A stretch of 64,000 nucleotides of DNA from Hoeflea_A sp040932035 (GCF_040932035.1 NZ_JBFRBB010000001.1:434001-498000); one strand, 5' to 3'; positions 1 to 8,845 are shown, counted from the stretch's first letter. Translations and numbers: made by a program. Notes: a model not told the origin generated them from the sequence alone.

Positions 1-496
1 CCGCAGATGTCTTGCCGTTCGCCACGTCCTGCAAAAAGCGCCTTACGTCTGCGCGGGTCACGGACGGTACCTTCTTCTTTCCGAGAAGCGGTTTGATGTG
101 CCGTTCGATCCGCCCGAGATCCGTAGCCACCGTGCTCGCTTTTTTCGCGCCGATTCCGTGTTCGAGATATAGGTCGCATAGCTGTGCCACTGTGAGCTGT
201 TTGCGTTGATCCTGTTTTTCCTTGGCGGGGTCTTCGCCATTGGCGGCACGTCCGAGGATCTTTCGCGCCTCTGTGCGTGCTTGTTCGACCGTCCAGGGGG
301 AGCCATGCGCGCCGATTGTCATACGGCGTGTCGGAGCGGTACGCCCTGATCCAACACGATATTTGCATACATAAGATTTGCGTCCGCCTTTGGCGATCTT
401 GATGCCAAATCCTTTCAGCTCGCTATCCCAAATGAAGTAGTCCGCGTCTTTTAATTGCGCGCGGTCTATCGTCGTTTTGGTCAGCTTTGCCGGCAT
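1..496 (-). CDS. Tyrosine recombinase/integrase, N-terminal part (runs off left edge)
   Basis: Reading the minus strand from the ATG at 496 gives about 165 open codons to the window edge. The protein starts MPAKLTKTTIDRAQLKDADY and continues through a domain typical of the DUF4102 arm-type DNA-binding region of phage/island integrases (ELKGFGIKI..GGRKSYV, then RRMTIGAHG and WTVEQAR). A core-binding SAM-like segment follows (LTVAQLCDLYLEHG..KKASTVATDLGRIERHIKPLLG). The catalytic domain with the R-H-R-Y residues lies outside the window, so activity cannot be judged. The gene is followed on the right by repeats and a tRNA 3' fragment, the usual setting for an island integrase next to its attachment site. 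The family call is firm; completeness is unknown. Confidence 0.9.
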   Translation of the reverse strand, partial: MPAKLTKTTIDRAQLKDADYFIWDSELKGFGIKIAKGGRKSYVCKYRVGSGRTAPTRRMTIGAHGSPWTVEQARTEARKILGRAANGEDPAKEKQDQRKQLTVAQLCDLYLEHGIGAKKASTVATDLGRIERHIKPLLGKKKVPSVTRADVRRFLQDVANGKTSA

Positions 497-515
497 AAGT
501 TCGGAACCCTGTTCG

Positions 516-554
516 GTGGTTACTTTTCAAAAAAGTAACCACATAGTAACCACC
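516..554. repeat. Clustered 9-bp repeats upstream of the integrase (possible arm-type sites)
   Basis: A perfect 12-bp inverted repeat (GTGGTTACTTTT at 516-527, its complement at 531-542, 3-nt loop) is followed at 545-554 by a third copy, AGTAACCACC. The 9-mer AGTAACCAC therefore occurs three times within 39 bp, directly in front of the integrase start codon. This fits integrase arm-binding sites or an operator controlling the integrase. The hairpin could also act as a terminator. Function is inferred. Confidence 0.5.
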
Positions 555-665
555 AAAGCCAGAACGTCAAGGAATGCAAATCAACCGCCATACAACAAAA
601 GCTTTAAAAAACAAAAGGTAACGGAATATCTAGCTTAAGCAGGAAACCTCAAAAACCGTTTATCC

Positions 666-716
666 TTTGCCCTCCGAAGGCAGAGGTCACACGTTCGAAT
701 CGTGTCAGGTGCGCCA
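666..716 (+). other. 3' half of tRNA-Arg(CCG): putative attachment site of the island
   Basis: The segment folds as the 3' half of a tRNA: anticodon arm TTGCC/GGCAG at 667-671 and 679-683 with loop CTCCGAA (anticodon CCG), a short variable loop, a T-arm with TTCGAAT at 693-699, a seven-base acceptor strand, a discriminator G, and an encoded CCA ending at 716. The matching 5' acceptor strand (GCACCTG) and a D-arm are absent upstream, so this is not a complete tRNA. A truncated tRNA 3' end beside an integrase is the standard attR/attL footprint. The intact tRNA-Arg would lie at the far end of the element, outside the window. Confidence 0.75.
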
Positions 717-956
717 GTTTTCTTAATAATAACAAGAAATAGCGTAGGAAAGCGTTCGATGTGTTTCGTCGCTTTGTGATTGGTCGCCACGTAGGCATTG
801 CGCGACTTCAGATCTCAACCACTTTTAGCCAGTTTATTTGCGGAATTTTACAACAGTTTATTGCGACATCGAACTGGATTAAGCCAATTTGCTCATATCA
901 AAATGTAAAGCTCATTCTGCCCGGATGTTTATCTGATATCCTTCCGCACTCGGAAA
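717..956. other. Intergenic, no gene seen
   Basis: No convincing coding sequence is visible here. The stretch separates the tRNA-derived repeat from the first FixK box and is somewhat AT-richer than the genes around it. Confidence 0.5.
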
Positions 957-970
957 TTGATGCACATCAA
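957..970. promoter_or_regulatory. FNR/FixK box
   Basis: TTGATGCACATCAA is a full palindromic half-site pair. It lies 52 bp before a small ORF and upstream of the P-type ATPase at 1299, which it probably activates. Confidence 0.75.
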
Positions 971-1021
971 TTGTCTTTCCCGCGACTTCGGCAAGCTGAA
1001 TAGATAGGCGAGAGCGGCACC

Positions 1022-1180
1022 ATGAGGCAAACCAAGAAACTGTCTCCAAAGGTGACTGCTGGGGCCGCAATATTGACGGAAGCTGGGATGCGTTGCGACG
1101 TCGCAAGGACCGGATTCATGAGTGTGCAGGTCGCCAATTTTGGGGATGATGCGGCGGCATGTAGTGCACGCGGCCAGTAA
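1022..1180 (+). CDS. Small hypothetical protein (52 aa)
   Basis: ATG at 1022 opens a 52-codon frame beginning MRQTKKLSPKVTAGAAILTE and ending in TAA at 1180. It starts 52 bp after a perfect FixK box, with a weak purine-rich stretch (aggcgag) upstream, and precedes the cation ATPase in the same direction. No domain is recognised. It could be a real small protein of the oxygen-responsive set or just a transcribed leader of the ATPase; the evidence is positional only. Confidence 0.35.
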   Translation: MRQTKKLSPKVTAGAAILTEAGMRCDVARTGFMSVQVANFGDDAAACSARGQ

Positions 1181-1298
1181 GTGCTCCGTGTCGCCGGGAT
1201 TAAGCTATAAAGTTGAATGCGAGCCGGCTGCCATCTAGTCACATGCGCGGCTGTTTCGACCTCGCGAATCCCAGTAGGTCTTGTTGGAGAATGTCCAC

Positions 1299-3944
1299 GT
1301 GAGTGAATTTTTGCGCTGGTACGGTCTAGAAATAGACGCAGTGTGTGATCGGTTGGACAGCGCGCCCGCAGGCCTTTCCAGTGCGCAAGCCGCGCAACGG
1401 CTGAAGCGATATGGCGCCAATGCCATCGTTGAGCAGCCTCGACGCCCACCGTGGCGGATTTTGCTGGATCAACTGGGCGACGTGCTGATTCTGGTTCTGA
1501 TCGGAGCGGCGGTCATTGCCGCTTTCGTGGGTGAGCCCCAGGACAGTATCGTCATACTGATTATCGTTCTGCTCAATGCGGTCTTTGGCGCTGTTCAGGA
1601 ATTTCGTGCGGAACGCGCGGTCGCCGCGCTTCGCAGATTGGCCGCACCGGAGGCATCGGTGTTGCGCGATGCCGCGGCAACAACAATTCCGGCTGAGCAA
1701 TTGGTTCCAGGTGATGTGGTTATCCTGGAAGCGGGCAATGCTGTTCCCGCTGATCTGCGTCTGATCGAGGGCGCCGATCTGCAGGTGGATGAATCGCTAT
1801 TGACCGGTGAATCACGGACTGTGCAGAAAGTCATCGCTGCATTGCCCGGAGACCTGCCGTTGAGCGACCGGGCCAATCAGGCGTTCAAGGGAACTTTGAT
1901 AACGCATGGCCGCGGCCGCGGTATGGTTGTGGAAACCGGTGCGCAAACTGAACTCGGCCGTATTGCAGGCATGTTGTCTGCAGCGCAGATCGTCCGCACT
2001 CCGCTGCAAGGCAGGCTAGCCTCCTTCGGAGGCCGCCTGGCGCTGGCGATCCTGGCGATTTGCGTGTTCATCTTTGCCATCGGTCTGCTACGTGGCGAAC
2101 CGCCGATCCTGATGCTTCTCACCGCGGTGTCGCTAGCCGTTGCCGCGGTGCCAGAGGCGCTGCCGGCCGTGATCACCGTGTCCCTCGCCCTTGGCGGTGC
2201 AAAACTCAGCCGAAAAAACGTCCTTATCCGGCGCCTGCCTGCTGTTGAGACACTCGGATCGGTGACACATATCTGCGCCGACAAGACCGGCACGCTGACA
2301 GAGAACTCCATGCGGCTGGAGCGGATTGTCATTGCGGAAGCCTCGTATGACCACTTGACGGCGGACGGTAGCACGTCGATGCGCCTTCTCGGGCAAGCTC
2401 TCGCCCTTTCCAATGACGTGCAAACCGATGCAGACGGCAAGCCGGTTGGCGAGCCGACCGAGATCGCACTTTTTCAGGCTGCGATGGCTATCGGCCATGA
2501 CAAGATGGAGCTGGAAAACACCTTCCCGAGGATTGCTGAACTGCCGTTCGACTCAGAGCGCAAGCGGATGAGCACACTGCATCGCGATGGTGAGGATGTG
2601 TTGATGTTCTGCAAGGGTGCACCGGAGACCATCATTCCGCGATGTGTGGATTACGCCGGTGGCGATGCGTTCGATGCGGTCCATGCGATGGCCCAAGCCG
2701 AACGGCTGGCAGACAGCGGTTACCGGGTTCTGGCGTTGGCGTGCCGACATCTGGAAAGGGTTCCCGTACTTCTTGATGGAGAAATTGAAACTAAGCTTTC
2801 GCTCCTCGGCCTGGTGGCGCTGATCGACCCGCCCCGGTCCGGCGTCAGGGCCGCCGTGGAAGAATGCAAGGCCGCAGGCATTGTACCGGTAATGATAACC
2901 GGCGACCATCCGGGCACCGCACGGGCCATTGCCATGCGCCTCGGTATAAGCGTGGAAGCCGACGAGGTGCTCACCGGAAGCGATCTGGATCGCATGACGC
3001 CGGCAGAGTTGGAGGTCCGGGTGGAAGATGTTCGGGTCTATGCCCGCGTCAGCCCCGAACAGAAAATCCGAATTGTGCAAGCATTGCTGGAGCGTGGTCA
3101 GTTTGCCGCCATGACGGGCGACGGCGTCAATGATGCGCCCGCACTAAAAATGGCGAATATTGGCGTGGCGATGGGAAGAAAGGGCACGGATGTTGCTCGT
3201 GAGGCAGCGGACATGGTGCTCCTTGACGACAATTTCACCACCATTGTCAGCGCAGTTCGCGAGGGTCGGCGCATCTATGACAATATCCGCAAATTCGTGA
3301 AGGACACCATGAGCTCAAACTCCGGCGAGATCTGGACCCTGCTGCTTGCCCCGTTCTTCGGCTTGCCGATCCCGCTGCTTCCGATCCATATTCTGTGGAT
3401 CAATCTGGTTACTGACGGACTTCCGGGACTTGCCTTTACTGCCGAGCCAGCGGAGCGGGGGATCATGAGCCGGCGACCGCGACCTCCGAATGAGAGCATA
3501 TTTGCGCGTGGCATGTGGCAGCATATCATATGGTACGGCCTGTTCGTCGGCGGGGTTTCCATCGCCTCCCAGGCATGGGCCTATGGCCGCGGCGCAGAAT
3601 ATTGGCAAACGGTGGTTTTCACGGTGCTCACCGTTTCGCAGCTCTTTCATTCCCTGGCGGTACGCAGCGAGCGGGAATCGCTGTTTACGATCGGGATATT
3701 TTCCAACAGAGCAATGCTGGGTGCGGTCCTGCTCACGATCGGACTGCAGTTGATGATCGTCTATATGCCGGTATTCAACGCCATCTTTCACACCCAGCCG
3801 CTGCCGTTGTTTGACCTCGCGGTTTGTTTGGCTCTCTCTTTGTTGACACTTGTGGCAGTTGAAATCGAGAAGTTACTCATTCGGCGCGGGCTCATCTATC
3901 GTGACATGTCAACCGACAAGGTTGAGACACATAATCAGGGATGA
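1299..3944 (+). CDS. P-type cation-transporting ATPase (Ca2+/P2 type, CtpF-like)
   Basis: An 881-residue P2-type ATPase that should pump a divalent cation across the inner membrane. Visible in order are the N-terminal cation-ATPase domain (LSSAQAAQRLKRYGAN), the actuator motif LLTGES, the membrane motif VPEALP, the phosphorylation motif DKTGTLT, the KGAPE nucleotide-binding motif, the hinge TGDGVNDAPALK, and C-terminal membrane helices. PEALP resembles the PEGLP motif of Ca2+/Mn2+ pumps and no N-terminal metal-binding domain is present, so a heavy-metal pump is excluded. GTG at 1299 was preferred to the upstream TTG at 1281 because a GGAG lies 9 bp before it. A FixK box at 957 suggests low-oxygen induction. 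The substrate is inferred from family only. Confidence 0.9.
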   Translation: MSEFLRWYGLEIDAVCDRLDSAPAGLSSAQAAQRLKRYGANAIVEQPRRPPWRILLDQLGDVLILVLIGAAVIAAFVGEPQDSIVILIIVLLNAVFGAVQEFRAERAVAALRRLAAPEASVLRDAAATTIPAEQLVPGDVVILEAGNAVPADLRLIEGADLQVDESLLTGESRTVQKVIAALPGDLPLSDRANQAFKGTLITHGRGRGMVVETGAQTELGRIAGMLSAAQIVRTPLQGRLASFGGRLALAILAICVFIFAIGLLRGEPPILMLLTAVSLAVAAVPEALPAVITVSLALGGAKLSRKNVLIRRLPAVETLGSVTHICADKTGTLTENSMRLERIVIAEASYDHLTADGSTSMRLLGQALALSNDVQTDADGKPVGEPTEIALFQAAMAIGHDKMELENTFPRIAELPFDSERKRMSTLHRDGEDVLMFCKGAPETIIPRCVDYAGGDAFDAVHAMAQAERLADSGYRVLALACRHLERVPVLLDGEIETKLSLLGLVALIDPPRSGVRAAVEECKAAGIVPVMITGDHPGTARAIAMRLGISVEADEVLTGSDLDRMTPAELEVRVEDVRVYARVSPEQKIRIVQALLERGQFAAMTGDGVNDAPALKMANIGVAMGRKGTDVAREAADMVLLDDNFTTIVSAVREGRRIYDNIRKFVKDTMSSNSGEIWTLLLAPFFGLPIPLLPIHILWINLVTDGLPGLAFTAEPAERGIMSRRPRPPNESIFARGMWQHIIWYGLFVGGVSIASQAWAYGRGAEYWQTVVFTVLTVSQLFHSLAVRSERESLFTIGIFSNRAMLGAVLLTIGLQLMIVYMPVFNAIFHTQPLPLFDLAVCLALSLLTLVAVEIEKLLIRRGLIYRDMSTDKVETHNQG

Positions 3945-3952
3945 GCTGAAAG

Positions 3953-3982
3953 ACCCGTTTGCAAACGCATTTTCAAACGGGT
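3953..3982 (+). terminator. Hairpin after the cation ATPase
   Basis: ACCCGTTTG (3953-3961) pairs perfectly with CAAACGGGT (3974-3982) over a 12-nt loop, 9 bp after the ATPase stop codon. No clear T-run follows, so termination strength is uncertain. Confidence 0.5.
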
Positions 3983-4116
3983 GACAAGACGATCAGCAAC
4001 GACAAATTTCAATTGTCGAATTCCTTCCCGGCCTCAAATTATACGGCTTGACCAAAGCCAGTTCCCAGGCCGGTTGCCGATTTCAGATGCCATGAACAGT
4101 TGTTTGTCGCGATTCT

Positions 4117-4323
4117 TTAAAATGCTGCGCCTTCTTTGATTCCGAATTTTCGGAAGAGGGAGGCCGCCGGGCAAAAGCCTGTGAAGGCCGACTGCAAGAG
4201 GTTGAGCCCGATGAACACAGTGAACCAAACAAATAGCGGCGATACCCACTGTGTCAGTACCACCGATATCAGAACCATTATTCCGGCAAAGGCTAGTACG
4301 GAACGGTCAAGTGACATTTTCAT
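4117..4323 (-). CDS. YgaP-like transmembrane protein (DUF2892 family)
   Basis: A 68-residue membrane protein with two hydrophobic helices (about residues 8-26 and 30-47) followed by the signature FTGFCPAASLFRKFG typical of DUF2892, the membrane domain found in YgaP. AGGAG lies immediately before the ATG. The family often accompanies rhodanese or sulfur-related proteins, but none is adjacent here. A one-mismatch FixK box lies at 4443, about 120 bp upstream. Precise function is unknown. Confidence 0.75.
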   Translation of the reverse strand: MKMSLDRSVLAFAGIMVLISVVLTQWVSPLFVWFTVFIGLNLLQSAFTGFCPAASLFRKFGIKEGAAF

Positions 4324-4677
4324 CTCCTATATATCTGTATATTAATATATAAGAAATTGCTAATAAAGATTCAAGCCTCCTCGTGCACCGGAAAATGGCA
4401 CCACAACCAATCGGCTGGTGTTTCTCGCAAGGTCGGCGAGAATTGATATAAGTCACTCTGACCGACAGCAATGCTGTGGCGTCAAATATTGGCCGTCTTG
4501 CGTCTCAGAGCTTTGAAATTGTTCCTGACATTGTTGCCAGTATCGCAGAAATTGAAAGCCAAGCAGTGGTTCTTTCACAATCCGCCATCCTTCAAAACTT
4601 GCTCGGAACTGATTTACATCAAGGGCGCACGCCAAAATTCAACCAACCTCTCATTTTGATTTCGAGAGGTTTTTTGC
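4324..4677. other. Intergenic with a one-mismatch FixK box at 4443-4456
   Basis: No gene is evident. An AT-rich stretch (4330-4356) just upstream of the DUF2892 start could hold its promoter. TTGATATAAGTCAC at 4443-4456 differs from the palindromic FixK consensus at one position and could serve either neighbour. Short open frames here lack ribosome sites and family features. Confidence 0.4.
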
Positions 4678-5031
4678 ATGGCAAAACAAACTCAAACCGT
4701 GGATAGCTATATCGCTGCCAGAAGCGCACCCGTGCAATCGATGCTGATTGCGCTGCGAAAACTCATTCAAACAACGTTGCCTGAGGCAAAGGAAGGCATG
4801 AAATGGGGTGCGCCTGTTTATTTCGATCGAAATCAGTTGCCCATTTGCTATCTTTATGGCGGCAAGGACCACGCTAATCTGGGGTTTGTTCGCGGGAGTG
4901 AACTGGACGCACCGGAAGGTCTGCTGAAGGGGCAGGGGGAGAAAGGGCGGCACGTCGAAATCTATCCCGACAAAGCGTTCCCCAAGGCTGAGCTAACGGT
5001 GCTTTTGAAACAATGCATAGAGCTGGGGTAG
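4678..5031 (+). CDS. DUF1801 domain protein
   Basis: A 117-residue soluble protein with the DUF1801 pattern: VDSYIAARSAPVQSMLIALRKLI at the start, then EGMKWGAPVYF, CYLYGGKDHANLGFVRGSEL, and a C-terminal helix. The fold is known in YdhG-like and iron-chaperone-like proteins, but its biochemical role is not settled. A purine-rich sequence (gagagg) precedes the ATG. It stands alone between minus-strand genes, with no FixK box of full quality nearby. Confidence 0.8.
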   Translation: MAKQTQTVDSYIAARSAPVQSMLIALRKLIQTTLPEAKEGMKWGAPVYFDRNQLPICYLYGGKDHANLGFVRGSELDAPEGLLKGQGEKGRHVEIYPDKAFPKAELTVLLKQCIELG

Positions 5032-5228
5032 AATGTTGTTTTCCGGTTTTTCTGCAGCCATGAATGGACATGCGTGATCGATTTCATGAACCGGTCTGCG
5101 GGCGGTCAAATGATCGGGCCGTGATTTAGCATCAATGGTGCGACAACCAGCGCCAGGTAGCTATGGGTCTGAACGGCAATTTCGATTTGAAATCGCCTAT
5201 CCGTGCGCGGAATTGTTCATCGGGCGTT

Positions 5229-6062
5229 TCAATGCATCATCAGGACGGGGACGTCGGTGTTATGCAGCACGTAGTCTGTCACGCCGCCAAATACCTGTTC
5301 TCGCCACCGGCGGTGGCTGAAGGCACCCATAACCAAAATACTGCCGGACTTTTCAGCGGTCTTTTCAACCAGCAGATGCCCCGTTTTCTGTCCTTTTGGA
5401 TCAAGAACAGCAATATCCACATTTTTTGCATGCAGCGAGACGTAGCTCCCCAAATCATCAAGAGAATTCCGGTCCTTACTGCCACCTACGGAAACGATCA
5501 CGACATCGTCAGCCTTTTCGATTAGGGGCAAAGCAGCCGCAACAGCACGAGAAGCCTCCTGCCCGTGTTTCCAGGCCACTACAACACGATTGCCAAGGTT
5601 TTTGGGCACTGGCCTCGACGGAGCAATTATCACCGGCCTTGTCGATTGGGTGAGCATTTGATTTGCCAAAAACCGCATATATTTGCTTTGCGGACTTGAA
5701 ATATGGCCAAGCACGGCAACGTCCGCATAAATCGCATAATCAAGAAGCGATTTGGTGGACATATCAAACGTCGGCAGGAATTTCGCCGGCACCTTTTCAT
5801 GGCGTTTGGCATGGTCTTCAAAGATCTTCTGGGCCCCGAGTTCGGCTTCCTGTGCATTTTTCTTGGACTGCATTTCCAAAGCTTCGATTTCACCCTCCGG
5901 AAGACCCCAGTTGTCCAGCCACTCGTCAGTCCAGACACTGTGCTGCGGGAAAACGCCCTGGACTTCGGCTTTGTGATGACCCGCGAGAGTGAATGCGAAA
6001 TCTGCGATTTGTGTAACGTCATCCTGATTACTGACGGGCAGAAGAATTCGCTTTATCGACAT
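5229..6062 (-). CDS. Universal stress protein, tandem two-domain (277 aa)
   Basis: Two USP folds in tandem. The first begins MSIKRILLPVSNQDDVTQIADFA; the second (from about residue 160) has VVVAWKHGQEASRAVAAALP and ends in the USPA-like signature VMGAFSHRRWREQVFGGVTDYVLHNTDVPVLM, although the nucleotide-binding glycines follow a variant spacing. USPs bind ATP or stay unliganded and help cells survive starvation, hypoxia or redox stress. This copy differs from the other five in that no full FixK box was found in the 245 bp upstream, only a half-site at about 6096. Confidence 0.88.
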   Translation of the reverse strand: MSIKRILLPVSNQDDVTQIADFAFTLAGHHKAEVQGVFPQHSVWTDEWLDNWGLPEGEIEALEMQSKKNAQEAELGAQKIFEDHAKRHEKVPAKFLPTFDMSTKSLLDYAIYADVAVLGHISSPQSKYMRFLANQMLTQSTRPVIIAPSRPVPKNLGNRVVVAWKHGQEASRAVAAALPLIEKADDVVIVSVGGSKDRNSLDDLGSYVSLHAKNVDIAVLDPKGQKTGHLLVEKTAEKSGSILVMGAFSHRRWREQVFGGVTDYVLHNTDVPVLMMH

Positions 6063-6307
6063 GGTCTTGGATTCCTTTGAACTTACAAATTCTTATTGAC
6101 GGCATATGAGGCCGCACCTCCCGTGCGGACAGGGTAGCACAACAGACCCTTGGCCCCGGAAATTCCTGGAAGCAGTGAATATATAAATCGGCGGTTGACT
6201 GATCCCTGTCACCTTGCCTTTCCCGGATAGCGCCAGTCCAATTTTCTAACCACTCACATGGGCTGTTTCGAGGTTGGATGCTGTCCGCGTGAAAGGTAAC
6301 AATAAAA

Positions 6308-7000
6308 TCACGGGCGGGCATCTCCCGGATAGCGGAAATCAAGCAATATGGGCCGGTGATCCGAGGGTCCCTTGAGCAGTGTTCGGGCGTTGCTGCAGTG
6401 CAATCGGCGAACCATGCATCTGTCGAGACGGAACGGCAAAAGATCGTGCGCGTGATGTGTTGAGCCTCGCGGTCCGACATCTGAAAAGCCACGCAAAACC
6501 ACCGGGCCAAACGAGTTGTAGTCGCCGATGATGGCCGTAGGCCCCTCAGTCGAACGCGCAATTAGGCGCAATTGACGCCGATTGAGTATTTGGCCATGTG
6601 ACAGATGGACATTGGCAACAGTTAATCCGGCGATTTCAAGAACCTGGGCAAATCGCGTGGGAAGTCTGCCCGGCAGTTTCGACGATGGCAATTCCAGGGG
6701 CCTCGGGTTCTGCAACGGAGTCCGGCTCCATACAGCGAGCCCATGACGACGACCCGGCCAGGATTGCGTGTAGTACTGTCCATGGGCTGATACGGATAAT
6801 GGCTCGATCGCGCCCGTTACTTCCTGCATAAGAAACAGATCCGGCTGGTGTCTTTCGATTAATGCGGAAATATCGCCCGCAAGTGCTCCGGAACGATGCA
6901 AAAGGTTCCAACTGATGATCCGGAGCCTGCCACGTTGACTGACCTCGGTATCTTCGCGACGACGCAGCCCGGTTGTAAATCTGTCGGCGATCTTTCCCAT
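6308..7000 (-). CDS. Endonuclease/exonuclease/phosphatase (EEP) family protein
   Basis: A 230-residue member of the EEP superfamily. It shows LRIISWNLLHR (metal-binding Asn), LFLMQEV (catalytic Glu), IIGDYNSFG (the D-x-N motif) and the terminal SDHRPILLDF, in the expected order. It may cleave DNA or phosphodiester headgroups; the sequence does not tell which. It starts 11 bp after the cardiolipin synthase ends, so the two are almost certainly one transcript. Linkage of a phospholipase-D-like enzyme to an EEP protein is common in proteobacteria and suggests a membrane-lipid or phosphodiester role. It likely follows the FixK box at 8566. Confidence 0.82.
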   Translation of the reverse strand: MGKIADRFTTGLRRREDTEVSQRGRLRIISWNLLHRSGALAGDISALIERHQPDLFLMQEVTGAIEPLSVSAHGQYYTQSWPGRRHGLAVWSRTPLQNPRPLELPSSKLPGRLPTRFAQVLEIAGLTVANVHLSHGQILNRRQLRLIARSTEGPTAIIGDYNSFGPVVLRGFSDVGPRGSTHHAHDLLPFRLDRCMVRRLHCSNARTLLKGPSDHRPILLDFRYPGDARP

Positions 7001-7011
7001 CGGTCGTATCC

Positions 7012-8427
7012 CTACAAATAGGGTAAAAACAAACGAGCGCTGGCGTCACGCAACCGGCCGATTGTAGAGCGCCCGGCCAACTGATCTGACGTCAATGGTT
7101 CAGCCATTGCAACTTTTTCGCCGACTATTGCATTTATCGCGGAAACGGTGTCGGTGTCGTAGCACTCAACAAGGAACTCAAAATTCAGCTGTAGGCTGCG
7201 GACATCCCAATTTGCACTGCCGAAGGCACACCAGTTGCCGTCCACCGTAACCAGCTTGGAATGATCGAATGGTGCGGGGCTCATGAAGCACCGAATTCGC
7301 CCGATGGGAAAAAAAGACAGGTGCGCGCGTGTTGCCCAGTCGATAAATGCGTGATCGGACCGTTCCGGAATGAGCAAATCGATCTGCACACCACGAAGAG
7401 CCGCCAGATTGAGCGAAAACTTCAAACGCTCGTCAGGAAGGAAGTAGGGTGTCACGATGCTTATGCGATGTCTTGCCAGGCTAACTGCCGAGGCAAGGAC
7501 CGTCTCTATGCTGTCGAAGTCCTCATCCGGCCCCGAATTGATGCCACGCGCGACAACCGAACCGCACGGGTCAAGCTTTGGCCACCAAATGTCGCCGTCC
7601 AGCATTTCACCTGTCGAGAAATTCCAATCTTCTGCAAAACTCGTCATCAACTGATGGACAACGGGACCGTCCAGCCGGAAATGCACGTCATCGATAGCCT
7701 GCTTGCGGAACCTGACGCGTGAGTACTCGCGCCCGAGGTTCAGTCCTCCTGTGAAGCCTATTTTTCCGTCAACAACAATGAGTTTCTTGTGGTTCCTCAG
7801 ATTAAGGAATGACATTCGCCACGGGCGCCAATCATGCAGAAACCGCGTCACCAGAATACCGGCATTGCTGAGCTGGCGGACGACCGGTGAGAAGAAGTAT
7901 CCGCTTCCAATCCCGTCGACCAGGACACGAACCTGGACACCGCGCTCACTTGCTGCAATCAGGGCGTTGACAAACTCGGTACCGACCTGATCGGGCCGGA
8001 AGATATAAGTTGCAAGCGCAATACTGCTGCGCGCCTTTGCAATTGCGGCAAGCATCTCGGGATAGGCTTCATCGCCACCTTGGAAAATTTCGATTCTGTT
8101 TCCGTAAGACAGTGGAGATTTCGTAACACGCGAGCCGATCTCGGCAAGTGTACGCATATTCGGATCAAGTCCCGCATCATTCAGCGTGAGTTGCGCTGCA
8201 ACATCAGCATTCGCCCGTGTTCGGCGATTAATCCGCGACGCACGCCGCGTTACGCGATTGATTCCGAAGGCCACATAGATGATCGCCCCGAAATATGGAG
8301 AAAGCCATGCAAGGCCAATCCAGCCTATGGCGGCTCTTACTTCACTTTTGTTCAGAAGAACATGGCTAGTAACACCGATAGCCACCAATGCGTGCAGGAT
8401 CGAAAGAGCGCCTAAGAGCATTTTCAC
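7012..8427 (-). CDS. cls: Cardiolipin synthase (phospholipase D family)
   Basis: A 471-residue enzyme with two N-terminal membrane helices (residues about 1-60, a PLDc_N-type region with GWIGLAWLSPYFGAIIYVAFGINRV) and two complete HKD motifs: NHKKLIVVDGKIGFTGG near residue 215 and DHSKLVTVDGNWCAFGSAN near residue 395. It should join two phosphatidylglycerol molecules to form cardiolipin at the inner membrane. A strict FixK box lies 139 bp upstream at 8566, pointing to membrane remodelling under low oxygen. It is first in a two-gene operon with the EEP protein. Confidence 0.9.
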   Translation of the reverse strand: MKMLLGALSILHALVAIGVTSHVLLNKSEVRAAIGWIGLAWLSPYFGAIIYVAFGINRVTRRASRINRRTRANADVAAQLTLNDAGLDPNMRTLAEIGSRVTKSPLSYGNRIEIFQGGDEAYPEMLAAIAKARSSIALATYIFRPDQVGTEFVNALIAASERGVQVRVLVDGIGSGYFFSPVVRQLSNAGILVTRFLHDWRPWRMSFLNLRNHKKLIVVDGKIGFTGGLNLGREYSRVRFRKQAIDDVHFRLDGPVVHQLMTSFAEDWNFSTGEMLDGDIWWPKLDPCGSVVARGINSGPDEDFDSIETVLASAVSLARHRISIVTPYFLPDERLKFSLNLAALRGVQIDLLIPERSDHAFIDWATRAHLSFFPIGRIRCFMSPAPFDHSKLVTVDGNWCAFGSANWDVRSLQLNFEFLVECYDTDTVSAINAIVGEKVAMAEPLTSDQLAGRSTIGRLRDASARLFLPYL

Positions 8428-8845
8428 TGAGTCTCATCCGGATGTTGGACTGTTCCCCTGAGGATATTCTGCCGCAAGGTGACGGTCCATTGGGGCTAAT
8501 GACAATAACCGACCGGTTCTCTTGGACTTCGCCTGTGACATTGCCCGGCCAGATTGCGTCTTGGGTTGATCTGCGTCAAGCAGGCCCGCATCTTTCCCTT
8601 TGCGGCGATGAGCCGGCGGAACGTTTCAAACTGACTCGGGAGTTTGTCGGGCGGAAATTTCTCTCAACCGTCACGGAATTTCCCGGGATCGTTTCAATGA
8701 ACGGACATTGCCTGTCGGGGCTGGTTCCAGGCAGTTATTGTTGTGTATCTTGCAGGCCTAAGAGATGGCGCTAAGATTCGCGCGACAAGCTTTTCACGGT
8801 AGATTCAATTCCGAACATTGGCCCGTTCCGCTGAGCTGTACACGC
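8428..8845. other. Intergenic upstream of cls; holds a FixK box, no gene seen
   Basis: The open frame across part of this stretch (8388-8774) has no family features and overlaps the cls start on the other strand. The recognisable element is the FixK box at 8566-8579. Confidence 0.5.
8566..8579. promoter_or_regulatory. FNR/FixK box
   Basis: TTGATCTGCGTCAA, strict match to TTGAY-N4-RTCAA. The cls-EEP operon starts 139 bp away on the minus strand. Confidence 0.75.

Noticed and set aside
761..1003. Open frame of 80 codons between tRNA fragment and first FixK box
   Set aside because: It runs through the FixK box, has no ribosome site and no family features.
4453..4706. Overlapping short frames on both strands before the DUF1801 gene
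   Set aside because: No recognisable domain, they overlap each other and the start of a real gene, and codon use looks random.
6080..6210. FixK box for the USP at 5229
   Set aside because: Only half-sites (TTGACGGCATATGA and TTGACTGATCCCTGTCA with wrong spacing) are present, so no box was called.
8388..8774. 128-codon frame opposite the cls start
   Set aside because: It overlaps the cls 5' end on the other strand and contains the FixK box at 8566; no family match by eye.
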